From: Mesostigma viride
Taxonomy: Eukaryota; Streptophyta; Mesostigmatophyceae; Mesostigmatales; Mesostigmataceae
NCBI GenBank assembly: GCA_009746045.1
Contig: RPFO01002162.1
Span: forward strand, 1-64,000
Reading direction: 5' to 3'
DNA length: 64,000 nt
Shown here: positions 1 through 12,000 of the stretch, piece after piece
Layout: every line of letters starts with the position of its first letter
Position numbering within the stretch: the stretch's first letter is position 1
Position numbers and translations under genes: made by a program
The notes under the pieces: model-generated
Seen by the model: the letters and a program-made list of their open reading frames with translations, nothing else
What the model was told of the DNA's origin: nothing
The model's database searches: none

Positions 1-3000
1 GTTGCCGCAAGATTCCGTACACTTCGGGACATGGTGTCCCCGGACTGCTATGTCCAGCTGGAGACATGCAGAATTTGGGGCGCCTTGGTGAGGGTGCTTT
101 TGCGACGGTGGATCAATACAGGATGAAATCGGGTGAGGGGCCGGCCATGGCGGTGAAGAAGTTGAGATTGGAATTTCTTGCCGGTGGCCCAGAATTGCGA
201 GATTTCGCACAGGTAAGCTTCTCCCTGCCCTTGGCACTAAGAAGGTGTTTCTTCACTGATCATGGTTAGACTGCAGGGCTGTCATGGCCCCACGCCACCA
301 GCCTTCGCTGTGGCCAGAGGCAAACCAGTGAATGCCCCATGCAGCTTTTTCCAAATCGCTGTGTTGATTGTATGCTTTCTTCTGTGTTGAGGCGGCGTAT
401 TTCATGGGCTCCCCTCCTATAATATGCCATCCTCCTCCTAGAAAAAAATCCAACTGCTGGTGAATTAAGGGGACTGCCCGGTGCCCCCCATCATCTGCGT
501 AGTACCAATTTTGCCGCTCCTTTCGTTCACAACTGTTGGTGGGCCACGACAACCTAAATCCTGTGTTTGTAGCTAGGCATCCATGCACTAGAGCGCGCCA
601 CTTGGCAACTATTAGACCAGCCCTCATGGAGGGAAGGTGCCCACCTGCAAGCATACTTGCTGCAGACAAGGAGGAGGAAGCGCACAAGGGGTTAATGCAG
701 CACTGGCACCTGGCAGTGTTGTATCGCAACACACAGGCATGCTTGCGCGCCACGTGGCATGTGCCCCGTTAGAGGGCAGTGCCATTGGTGAAATAGGAAT
801 TGCGTGATTGAAGCAGTCACCCCCATCAATGCATGGGAATCTGTGCCCGGGCATTTGTGGGTGGTGGCTTTGATCTTCACACACTAATCCCCTTTCCGTT
901 CCTTCCCTTTCAGTTTGCTTCCATTTGCATCTTAATTCCCCCCCGCCACTGCCACTGCCACTGCCACTGCCACTGCCACTGCCACTGCCACTGCCACTGC
1001 CACTGCCACTGCCACTGCCATTTCTTCTGCTTTCTCACCTTCTCTTCTCCCCCCCTCCCCTGGATGATCATATCACTTGGTTGGGGGTCATGGCTATGAC
1101 GCTATCATCTCGCACATTCAAACTCCCATGTCAGTCGTGAGCCCTGTTCCATTTCGCCTTCCACGTCTTGGCCTGACGCAACCTGTGACACATGTCCGCC
1201 TTGTGTGCTGTACACCCGCAGGAGGTGGCACTCATGAAGAAGCTGAAGCACAAGAACATCTGCCGCTTCCTTGGCGTGGGAGAGTACGCGGAGGATGGCT
1301 ACATGCCCCGGTTTGTGTGCATGGAGATGCTGCCAGGGGGTCCCTGGGCTCCCTGATCCAGAGGAACAGGGTCACGGTAGCGCAGGCGTTTCGATACGCG
1401 CGCGACATCGCGTGCGGCCTGGCCTACCTGCACGAATCCATCCCGCCCGTCATGCACCGAGACATCAAGCTGGATGTGGGTGCTCAATTACTCCTTGTTG
1501 CAAGCATGTGGTGGTTGCTGGTTCTCTTGATCTTGCATAATTTCTGCGCATTTTAAGATTTCCATTGCCACCACATACGCAGCGTTCATGTCACGACCCA
1601 CCCATTGGGCTATCAAAGATGAATAGCCTGTCAGTAAAGGATGTAATACTAGTATTCCTGTAGTTATATATTGGAGCTTATGGGCCCCACCCATGCCCAG
1701 ACCTGAACTGTTGTGTTGTACTGTGGCAGATGGCATCCTACCACGGTCTTGAGGGAGGGAGGGAGGGAGGAGGGAGGGAGGAGGAGGGAGGGAGGAGGAG
1801 GGAGGGATCAGGGAGGGAGGGAGGGAGGGAGGGAGGGAGGGAGGGAGGGAGGGAGGAGGAGGGAGGGAGGGAGGGAGGAGGGAGGGAGGGAGGGAGGGAG
1901 CTAGGGAGGGAGGGAGGGAGGGAGGAGGGAGGGAGGGAGGGAGGGAGGGAGGGAGGAGGGAGGGAGGAGGGAGGGAGGAGGAGGGAGGGAGGGAGGGAGG
2001 GAGGGAGGGAGGAGGGAGGAGGGAGGGAGGGAGGGAGGGAGGAGGGAGGAGGGAGGAGGGAGGAGGGGGGGGGGAGGAGGGAGGGAGGAGGGGGGGGAGG
2101 GAGGGAGGGAGGGAGGGAGGAGGGAGGGAGGGAGGGAGGGAGGGAGGGAGGGAGGGAGGGAGGGAGGGAGGGAGGGAGGGAGGGAGGGAGGGAGGGAGGG
2201 AGGGAGGGAGGGAGGGGAGGGAGGGAGGGAGGGAGGGAGGGAGGGAGGGAGGGAGGGAGGGAGGGAGGGAGGAGGGCACGGACGCAGTAATCCAGTGTGA
2301 GGTGGCAACAAGGAGGATGGAGAGATGAAAAGGTGTGAACTTGGATATGCTCTGGAGACCGCGGCGAATCGACGGTGCATACTGCTTGCAGCTGCTGGCC
2401 GCCCGCCTACCTTCCCTCCCGCCTTCTCTCCTGCCTTCTCTCCTGCCTTCGGGACCACGTGACCGCCTGACCACCTGACCACCTGACCACCTGACCACCT
2501 GACCACCTGACCACCTGACCACCTGACCACCTGACCACCTGACCACCTGACCACCTGACCACCTGACCACCTGACCACCTGACCACCTGACCACCTGACC
2601 ACCTGACCACCTGACCACCTGACCACCTGACCACCTGACCACCTGACCCTGACTGACCACCTGACCACCTAGTGACCACATGATCACCTGACCACTTGAC
2701 CACCTGACCATTTGCTCACCCACCCGCCCACCCTCCCATCCACCTACACTCACGCACATGCGGTACATCGCTCGCGCCCACCCGCTCATGCAAGCGGCGC
2801 AGAACATTTTGATCGACGCCGAGGGGGTGGCCAAGATCACCGACTTTGGCCTAGGCAAGCTGGTTCACCGCGCGCTGGAGCGTCGCGCGCTCGCGAAAAG
2901 CTTTTTCACCAACACCGGGCGCGCAAGCCGCCGCAGGAGCCGCCTCAGCCCTGGTGACGACGCCAGCTTCAGCAACTCAAAGGGCAGCGGTTCTTACAGC

Positions 3001-6000
3001 GGGCAGGGTCTCCCAGGCCGCTCCGGCTCAGAGCTCAGCGAGAGGAGCTTCCGGTCGAGCAGCAAGTGGTCGCTGGATAACAGCCGCAACAAGCTCACTA
3101 GGATATTCTCACAAAGGTGGGTGGCAGCATGTGAGGTTGGGTGATGGCACCGCTTTCGCAGGGTACCTGTGCCCAGCCGTGTGCCTGCCGTTGTGGGCAA
3201 GGGGAAATGGATGATAGCGCAAGCTCAAGGGTCTGCTTGTTTTAACCCCTGCACCATCCGTCGGGCAAGGGGGCCGGTCTTTTCTTCCTTGGCAGCTGGA
3301 TGGAGCGGTATCCCACACGGCGCATGGTGACTGGTTTTCGCATCCTGCTGCGATGGGGGGGCTCCGACGTCATGTCTCCAGATTGTTTGCGGTTCATTAC
3401 CATTGGCGCAGGGGAGGGCACGGATCTCCCTTGCCTAGGGAGTTAGTGCAGGCTGAGAACTGGGAAACTCAGTGCACGCAGACAATGCCAAATGGCTTGT
3501 GTGGAAACGACGAGATGTCCACCTTGGCATTAGGATAGAATGGCACATATACCGCTGGTCAGCCGTCACTTGCGGCTGACCAGACTTTGCGTAAGTTAAG
3601 CCTAACTTACTGATCCTGGACGGACTAGCCTATCAGTTACAACCTGATCTAGTCAGTCCTAACATGACAACTACAGTCCCGGTACTGTGGTACCGGCTCA
3701 ACACATACTGAGTCTAGCCACGTGTCCATGCCACGACTGCTCTAGTCCAGCACCGTCCCAGTACCCAATTGGGCGCCGGCGGTGCTGGCACGTGTCCACT
3801 CAGGCTACAGGCGGGAGACTTAGACTAACTCCCAATTTAAGTTTTCTTTGGGTTTCAACAGAAACACACATAGCCATCAAATGGACGCAGCCATTCCCAA
3901 TGCCTTAGAAAAACTGTCAGATAACCTACTAGGACCCGGGCCAAGGTCACCTCACACATGTACAAGAGATGCATTAAAAAAGGCCCCATGTCTCAAGCAT
4001 GGTTTCTTAACCCCTAAACCGTCCTCGTGCCGATTTTCGACCACGAGTTTTACTCATGACTGGAATTCGGCATGAGTTTGTGCGCCCTGTAGAAATCTCG
4101 CGGGAAGGTTTTCGCGGGTAAAAATAGGACCGTTGGAAAGGTCTAGATTCACTCTATCCGTAGCACTCTTGAAAGACTGTATCTGACCACCGGACCAGGG
4201 TGAAAACCCTGGTCAAAGCTGACAGGGTACCCTAAACTGGTGACTCAAAATAGTCATAAGATATTTTGAGCATTATCTTGTGGGTCCCTGGGTGAAACAA
4301 GACATGGAAGTGCTTGGATGTAGTGCTTGGGTACACTTACAGTCCCCCCTGAAATACTAGGGTGAAATCCAAGGTATACGTGGTCCATCATGCATTGGTT
4401 GTGAAGTTTATACTCGCGACCCGCGCGCAGCTGTCTCCAAGCATATGCGGCAGTGGTTATGGTGAATATTGGTGGCACACAGGTTGAAATATGCGTTAAC
4501 ATGCATGTTTGCCAATATTCCATGCTTACCTATCATGTCCAGGTTCAAAACTGCACTAGAATGCTTGTTCTAGCCCCCCCTAAACTGGTGACTCAAATGA
4601 GTCACCAGTTATTTTTAGCTCCATCTGGTGGGCCCCTGGGGCAGTTACAATTTTTAGTGCTAGTATCCCATCCTAACTAGTAAATCTATCTACAAAACCA
4701 ACCCCAGGGGCAACTTATTGAGAAAAGTGGTCTATCATGCATTGTAAGTGGGTCACCGCGCACACTCACCGTACCCCCCTGAGGGGGTGCTATTAATAGA
4801 GCAGGGGGGCTAGTACTGGGACCACCCACTATACTCCCAGGTGGGCCCTCATATGGGGATGCTTGGTTCCCAGCATGGTCTAGAAATAATAATTAGGCTG
4901 AATGGGGGCACCTGTGGCGTACTATGAAACTGGTGACTCACCTTAGGCACGAGTGCGAGACGGTGGAGGGGTTAACTGAGTGAGATGGGTGCTCAAGGCC
5001 CCAGCATGTCATGGTCATCCAAACATGGTGTCCCAAAAAATTTATTCAATAAATAACACATTCATCACGTCCCAACTTTCTAGACCAGTGCTTCACACTG
5101 TCAGAAAACTACCCAGCTGCCACTGCAGCCTTTCAGCTGCAGTATTAGGCAGGGGGTCATGGGCTAACATGTACAACGTGCCAGTCACTTCAGACTGTAA
5201 CCAGGGTTCATCAACCCATACAAGACCTGGTACTGTTGTCCTGCTGCCTGTGGCACCTTGGTCAGTGCGTCTGCAGCATTGTCTTTGTCCTTGACGTGGG
5301 CTTTAGACTCCAGGTACTTGCATTCCTGTTTTAGCACAATCCAATCCAGGTCCGAGTGAACAGCCAAAGGATTGGCAAGGAAAGAGATGATAGATTGAGA
5401 GTCAGTCAGCAAATGTGCTTTCACTCCTGCAGAGCTACCAGCCTGGTGTTGAAGCCAGACCAGCAAGTGATTGAGATACCTTGCATGCAAGACAGAAGAT
5501 ACCACAGCCCTGCATTCAGCTACATTGCTACTCACAGCTTTCCTCTTGTGCAATCTACTGAACCAGGAGACTAGTGACTTCTTCCCACCTTGGTTATGCA
5601 GGAAAAACAATCCAGCCTCTCTGGCTTGAACCTTGGTAACTACCCTGGACTCCATTGAACTATCCATCATGCACGTGATGTGAATGGGAGTAAACAGATC
5701 GAGTGAGTGAAGCATCAAAGGTGGACCATCATGCAATAACTGCTTGATTGCCCGTGCTCCTACCTCCTGTAGTACCTCATCATCTACCCTGCTCACAAAA
5801 GCCAGGTGGGGTGCACATGTAGCACATAGCCAACCAAGCTTGCCTCTAATGGTAGGGCACAAGTCAGGGGTGATGGTGACAGGCAGGACATCCAGACAAG
5901 ACTTAATGTATTCAGCAGAGGCCTGCATGGAACAAGCCCGGCTGCCCTGCTGCTGCAGCAACTCAAGCATCATGCCACAGAACTTGACTGGCTCCTTGCC

Positions 6001-9000
6001 CAGCTCTAGCTGCTTGCCAATCTCAAAGCTAGCAGACACCTGAGCTATGAAAGCATCCACTGCAGCTCTAGGACCTGAGAATTTAACTGATCATCCCCAT
6101 GCCATACAAACATCATCATTCCATCAGGGTGTGGGATGACAAACAAGCAAGGGTCAATGTCATCATAGGTGGCCCCTAGCTTCATGAATACCTCCTGTGC
6201 AGACAACCTAAATTTTTGGAGCTGACTGCAACCCTTCAACCCCCATGTTTGGCCTCAACAAGGGTTGTACAATATCCCTGTGCCACACCTTAGGAGTATT
6301 CACCACGTATACCTGACCTCTCCAGACCTGCTGTGCTATGGCAGGGTCACCCTTTTGAAAGGCTCTTTTGATATCCGTGGCTTTACACACATAATCCTTC
6401 CCTGTGTTGAGCTGATGCACAAACAAGGAAAGCAACACCTTAAGAGACGTTTGCTGAATACCAGGAGTATAAAGCTCAGCCTCTGTCAGCTCTGTAGAGC
6501 CCCTGAACTCAATGACATATGGCCTAGCATGGAAAATGGGTGGTCCCCCATCAGCTTGAGGTTTATGCTTGCACACAAACTTTAACCTTAGCTTCTTGGC
6601 TCCAGCTGGCATAGCATCAAGAGGAGTCACAGGTGGTGTGTGAGTGGGACTACGTGCATCTGGAACAACCCACTCCTCCCTGGCTTTGGTAAAAGCCTCC
6701 AGCCACTTAAGAAACCCAATCTGCGTCTGGCAGTCCCGTACAATATCATCGTAGGACAGGGGAGACATGGGATGCAACATCCCATCTACCAAGCCCAAAC
6801 GCAGAAGGGTGTAGCTTTTGAGAGTGTATGAGGTCCTCCACACGTACATGGTTCCTGACCTGGGAGGTACTCCAGGGCTTAACTGCATTGATGGCAGCAT
6901 CCAACCCAGTGCTCATCTGGCTCAAAGGGATTTTAAAATGATCTAGAGGTACCTGTCCTACCCCTGCCACACTCAACCTCCCAGCTGAGATGACAACACC
7001 AGGGTAAGATACAAAAGGTTCCCCTAACAGGGCATTCCCTGAGTAACCCTCAACCACCTGAAATGGAGTGGGCATACCCAAGATTTGAATGATCACCTGA
7101 CCCTTGACCTGCATTTTTGTTTTGCCTGAAAAATCTGACACTCTAGCCCATGGTGAGGCCTTCATTTTCAGACCAGATACAGCTGCTGCACTGATGATGC
7201 TCACCTGTGCTTGGGTGTCTACAGCCAAAATACTAGGATCTTGACCTGCACCCCCTACAGCATTGACCTGTGCTGTACCTGTGGCCACAACTGCTTTAGT
7301 GTTGTGTGCCTTGTGCAAGGCCTTAAGAATCTCAGCAAATGACTTCCTGGGAACGACAGGATCTGCTCTCTCTTGTGACTCTTCCAGGTGTGAGGGAGGT
7401 GCTACCTGGTGCTCACCCTGTGCACCTTCCTCCTGCCCAGTTGGACTATTGGGTTGTAGTGTGGCTGCACTACTGAGGAATACAGGAGCTTCTACTGTGG
7501 TACTAGTGCTTGCATCAATGACGTCCCTAGCCAATTCATTGGGTGAAATCAATCCACCAGACTCCTGCTCTGAATCCATGTCCAAGAATTCTACCCCTGA
7601 CACGTCTGCCAGTGGTGGGTAATAAAGCTTGAGTCTATGCTTGCTGACCACACGCTCTCTGTCATGTTGTATAGTGACTGCAGTCCCTTCTTCATGAATC
7701 TTAGTGACTACAGCTGGACCGTGCCACCTTGCAGAGTGTGCTCTTCCTCTATCACCCTCTCTGAAAAACAACACATGGTCCCCCACTTCAAACACAGGCC
7801 TGGCATTATTTTTGTCTTTCTTTGCCAGCAACTTGGCTAAGTGCTGCCTTTGTGTGTTGTAGTGAGTGTTCACCTCTGAAGCATAGCTGCCTGGCTGAAG
7901 GCCAGTTGGGGTGATTTCCCCAAAAGGTGAGGACATTATTGGTTTGGCGTTTAGCTGGGTAGTCACCCCGCTGCCCAAGATGCCCTGTCAGCATAGCTAC
8001 CAGAGTCAGCCAACCTGGATGGCATTTTTCTTATCACATCCCTGATGGCTCTCATGGTACGTTCTACCAACCCCTGACGTTCATGATCTTGAGCCCCAGA
8101 CACTTCTATCTTGGGCAGATCATTCCTGTCCTGAATGCAGAGGAACTGCTGATCCAGCATTACTTTTTCAATGGGGTGGAAACGTGCCAAGGCTATCTGT
8201 AAAGCTCTGTGCAACTGCTCTTTATCCATTCCAGGCAGAGGCTCCACTACCACAAACCTTGACCAGGCATCCTTTATGACTAGGTAGTATACCGTGTCCT
8301 TAACCACGTGTATAACATCCCCAACCAGTTTGCCTCTAGCCAGTGGTGGTGTGGCCACATGCCATTTCCTGGGCTTAGGAGCATATAGCTGACATTGCTC
8401 ACAGTGCTTACGTACGTGCTTGCACATCTGTTCCAGATCACGGCCTTGTATTTTATTGGCTAGCCTTTCAGCCACAGCCTCATGGCCCATAACCTTGTGC
8501 AGTTGCTCTGCTAGAGCACCGTACGTGATTACCTTTTCTGCTGCTGCACTAAGGGAAGCTATGGTGGGGTCACAAATCATGTGTGACAGTGTCATATCAT
8601 ATGCCACATCCCAATCCACATCCTCACTCTCAGGCAACACTTGGCAGACAGAAGGTAGCAGGTAACCATTTGTGAAAAATGGTGAGGGTAGCTTACAGGA
8701 GTCTCCCTGGTCTGCTGCCCCCGCGCGGTTGTAGCGCCCCGGCGTGTTCTTGTTATATGCCTGGGAGCCGTGCAGCGCGCTCCTGCTGCAATGGGGTGAT
8801 GTGTTTTCCAACAACCAGGACAAACATCCACGTCAGAGCCATAATCAGGTTTGCCCTTCCAGCAATCATCCTTTAGGTGCCCCTCAGATAGGCACCTAGT
8901 ACAATGTTTGGTGGGGTCATGAGGCAACCTCTTGTCCCCCCCTGCTGGCTTAGCACCCCCTGGCTTGCTAGCTCCCCCACTTTGTTTTCTGTTTTTGTTG

Positions 9001-12000
9001 TTACTATTCTTCCCCCCCCCTTATTTCCACCTCCCCCACTTTTATTGTTTTTGTTTTTATCCCCCCCATTACCGCCTTCACCTGGGCCACCAGCGACTGC
9101 AACTGCTTTTTAGAGAGCCCCGTACCCGAGGCCTCCTCCCCCTTAACCTGCTTCACCTTTACATCCTTGGCTGCAGCAGCAAATGGCTCTAGGCACTGCT
9201 GCACATAAGCCATTGCTTTCCTGAAGTCCTCCCACTTATCCTTCAGACCTGCCAGTATAACTGACAGCGTGGTAGGGTCCAGTTCTGCCTTTTGCAACCA
9301 TAGGCGTACTAGGTACTTGGCATTGAGCTTCTTAAGCTCCTCATCCCCCTCTATGTACATGACATACTTCTTGTTGTCACTGACATAGTCACGCTTGTTG
9401 ACCTTGTACGCCTCTATCCACTGGAAGCCCATAAGTACTTCTAAGTGCTCCCCCGTGGTGACGAGTGCCCTAAGGTCTACCATGAACTGCGCCCACAAAA
9501 CATTTTCTGCCACATCCACCCCACTGCTGGCACGCTTTTGGTACAATTGTACCAACTGTTGGATGGGCTTGGCAGATTGATGTATAGGTGTGGATGCACG
9601 CAGGGATGCAAACCAGTCACGCACATTATCACTAGCATAAGCATGTGAGAGCTTGAACAACCATTCCCGAGCCTCATCCTGGGTATGGCCCTCTGGCAGC
9701 CCCGGGAATACTAGCTTATCCTCTTTCTTCTTGGGATCAAACCTGGGCCTACACAAGGCCATGTTGGTCGTGGTTGTCGTTCCTACGAGTGGCTGCTGCA
9801 GTTGCTGCTGCTGCTGCTCCCCGCCCGCTCGTTGCGCTGGTGCAGATTCTTGGTCGCCGTGTCCTCCTCTGCCCTGGTTTCCCCCCCTTTCTCCACCATC
9901 CTCCCCCTCATCCCTCCTGCGCTTGGGTTTGGTGCACATGCCTCAGCCTGTGCCCGTCGCTTGGCTGGCTTCAGTGATGCAACCAACCTGGCCACCGTGT
10001 CGGCCAGCCTGCCGTGCTCTGCCGGGGTGAGCTCCCTCCCCTCGTTTAGCATCTGCTGCGCCAAACGGAGCTGCTGCCGGACGTCCTCTCGGTGCGACAA
10101 TGTCGCTGGCCCAGGTTCTCCCCGGTGCGTCACCCGTGTACGCGCTGCTGTGCCATCTCTGTTGGAGATGGTGTGGGTGGGTTGTGACAGAAAATGATAA
10201 AGCTGCTCCGTTGAAACCCTCTCGTCTGGCATTAAACCGAATTCTGCCCTTACCGCCTCCCCCATCGACCCTCGCACAGCTGCCTTCTTTATGTTTTCGG
10301 CCATGCGTCGTCGCTGCTTGAGCATACGACGCTCCAGCCTGCCGACGCTCTCCTCCCAGGCGGCCAGCTTCCTGCGGTACCGCTCCTCGGCCTCCCTGCG
10401 AGCCGGTCCCTGCAATGGCACCAGCTCGGCGACCTTCCTGTACTTCCAGGACTTCATGTCGCGGGTCAGACGTTCACACCGCACCTTGGTGTGAGACATC
10501 TTCACCCGGATCCTCGCCGCGAGCGCCTCCGCCTGATCGCGTTCCTGCTGCTCGCGCAGCTTCCTCTGCGCAATCACATTCTGCCTCCGCTGCTTCTTCT
10601 CCCGCTCCGCCTTGAAGACCGCCAGCCTCCGCTGCGCCTCCTTCTCTCGCGCCTGCATTGCCGGCGTCATCTCCACCAAGTCGTCGGCTTCAGACGCCGA
10701 CGGCCCCGTCAAAGAAAACTCAGACTCCTGCAGAATCCCGTCGATCTCCCTCGGGATCGTCGCAGACCGACGAAGGCGTTGGAAGCACGCCAGGTCTCCC
10801 CGCCTCACCACCTCGTGGGTCGGCGACGCTGGCCTCCTCAGGGCCGCGCGGACCCGAGCAGCGTCCTCCATCTGTTGGGCGCGCTCACGTGAGCGCACGT
10901 CCAAACGCCGCTCTTCCGCGGACTCCTGCTCCTGCAGGCTACGTGCCATTGCAGCATCGGCTGCCACCTGCGCACTGCGAGCCTCGTCTGCCGACGAAGG
11001 CTGCAAACCGAACAGCCCCAGCGAGCTGGTCTCCGACTCACTGCCGGAACCCCCGCCCGACTGCTCGCCCGACTCGGAGGGCCCCGCCCCCGCACCGCAC
11101 GGTGCGTATGGCGGTCCCCTCGGAACCACCACTGGGGTCGACCCCCTCGTCTTGCGCATCAGGGGAATGCGCATCACCCTCTCCACCACATCCCGGTACG
11201 ACAGGTCCTGCTCCTCCATAGCCACATCGTCGGGATGCATCGGATCCTGACTGTACCTGTCCGAAAAGTCCTGGCGCATGCTTGCCAGGATTGAATCAGA
11301 CGTCCCCGAGTCATCTGACGTCGGGGACGAGGGAGAGTGCGTGCGCACCTCCTCCTCAGAGGACTCCTCACGCATGAGGGCCTTGCCCTTGTTGTTGTTT
11401 GGGTTCGAAGACATTTTAAAGAAAGTGGGTGTGAAAAACCGGGTTTCGAAATGAACGCTTGTTCGCTCGTCGTCAAAAACGCACACCTTACGGAGTGTTT
11501 TTTAATGCAAGTTAGTGCAGGCTGAGAACTGGGAAACTCAGTGCACGCAGACAATGCCAAATGGCTTGTGTGGAAACGACGAGATGTCCACCTTGGCATT
11601 AGGATAGAATGGCACATATACCGCTGGTCAGCCGTCACTTGCGGCTGACCAGACTTTGCGTAAGTTAAGCCTAACTTACTGATCCTGGACGGACTAGCCT
11701 ATCAGTTACAACCTGATCTAGTCAGTCCTAACATGACAACTACAGTCCCGGTACTGTGGTACCGGCTCAACACATACTGAGTCTAGCCACGTGTCCATGC
11801 CACGACTGCTCTAGTCCAGCACCGTCCCAGTACCCAAGTGGGCGCCGGCGGTGCTGGCACGTGTCCACTTAGGCTACAGGCGGGAGACTTAGACTAACTT
11901 AGGGGAAGACCAGTGCCCTGCCATTCCATCCTCCTACTAGTACAGACTACTACAGACTTATTGTACTGACTAACTTGACACACTGCTTGCACCTGGCACC

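Larger units (their letters stand above)
1..7006. repeat. Left copy of a >=7-kb direct duplication (partner 56991-64000)
   Basis: Positions 1-7006 match 56991-64000 in order and orientation, through kinase exons 1-3, all intron repeats, and the 3' half of element A with its LTR and TSD. The offset drifts from 56990 to 56996 and back to 56994 because of small indels. Both copies run off the window edge, so the true size is unknown. Confidence 0.95.
3441..11899 (-). mobile_element. Element A: full-length Copia-like LTR retrotransposon in kinase intron 3
   Basis: 8459 bp, coding on minus. The 390-bp LTRs (3441-3830, 11510-11899) differ at two positions that I found. The 5-bp target duplication taggg is at 3436-3440 and 11900-11904. 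LTR ends are the inverted repeat AGTTAG/CTAACT rather than TG/CA. Reading on minus: ORF1, gag, zinc knuckle, integrase, protease-like domain, RT, RNase H. The frame changes at least seven times. Most breaks are shared with the 3' half of the second copy (60437-64000), so they predate the duplication and are not random read errors. Insertion is recent by LTR identity, yet the element as read could not make a single Pol; supply in trans, frameshifting or introns would be needed. Confidence 0.93.

Noticed and set aside
253-753. 166-codon minus-strand ORF, repeated at 57243
   Set aside because: Lies within kinase intron 1, no motif, preserved only because the whole region is duplicated.
2461-2646. 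CRISPR-like regular repeats
   Set aside because: Units are contiguous with no unique spacers, and the DNA is eukaryotic; simple tandem repeat.
1488-2858. Long ORFs of PPSL or VVRWSGGQ repeats
   Set aside because: Produced by the GGGA and GACCACCT arrays in kinase intron 2; they cross splice sites of the kinase. Same at 58655-59854.
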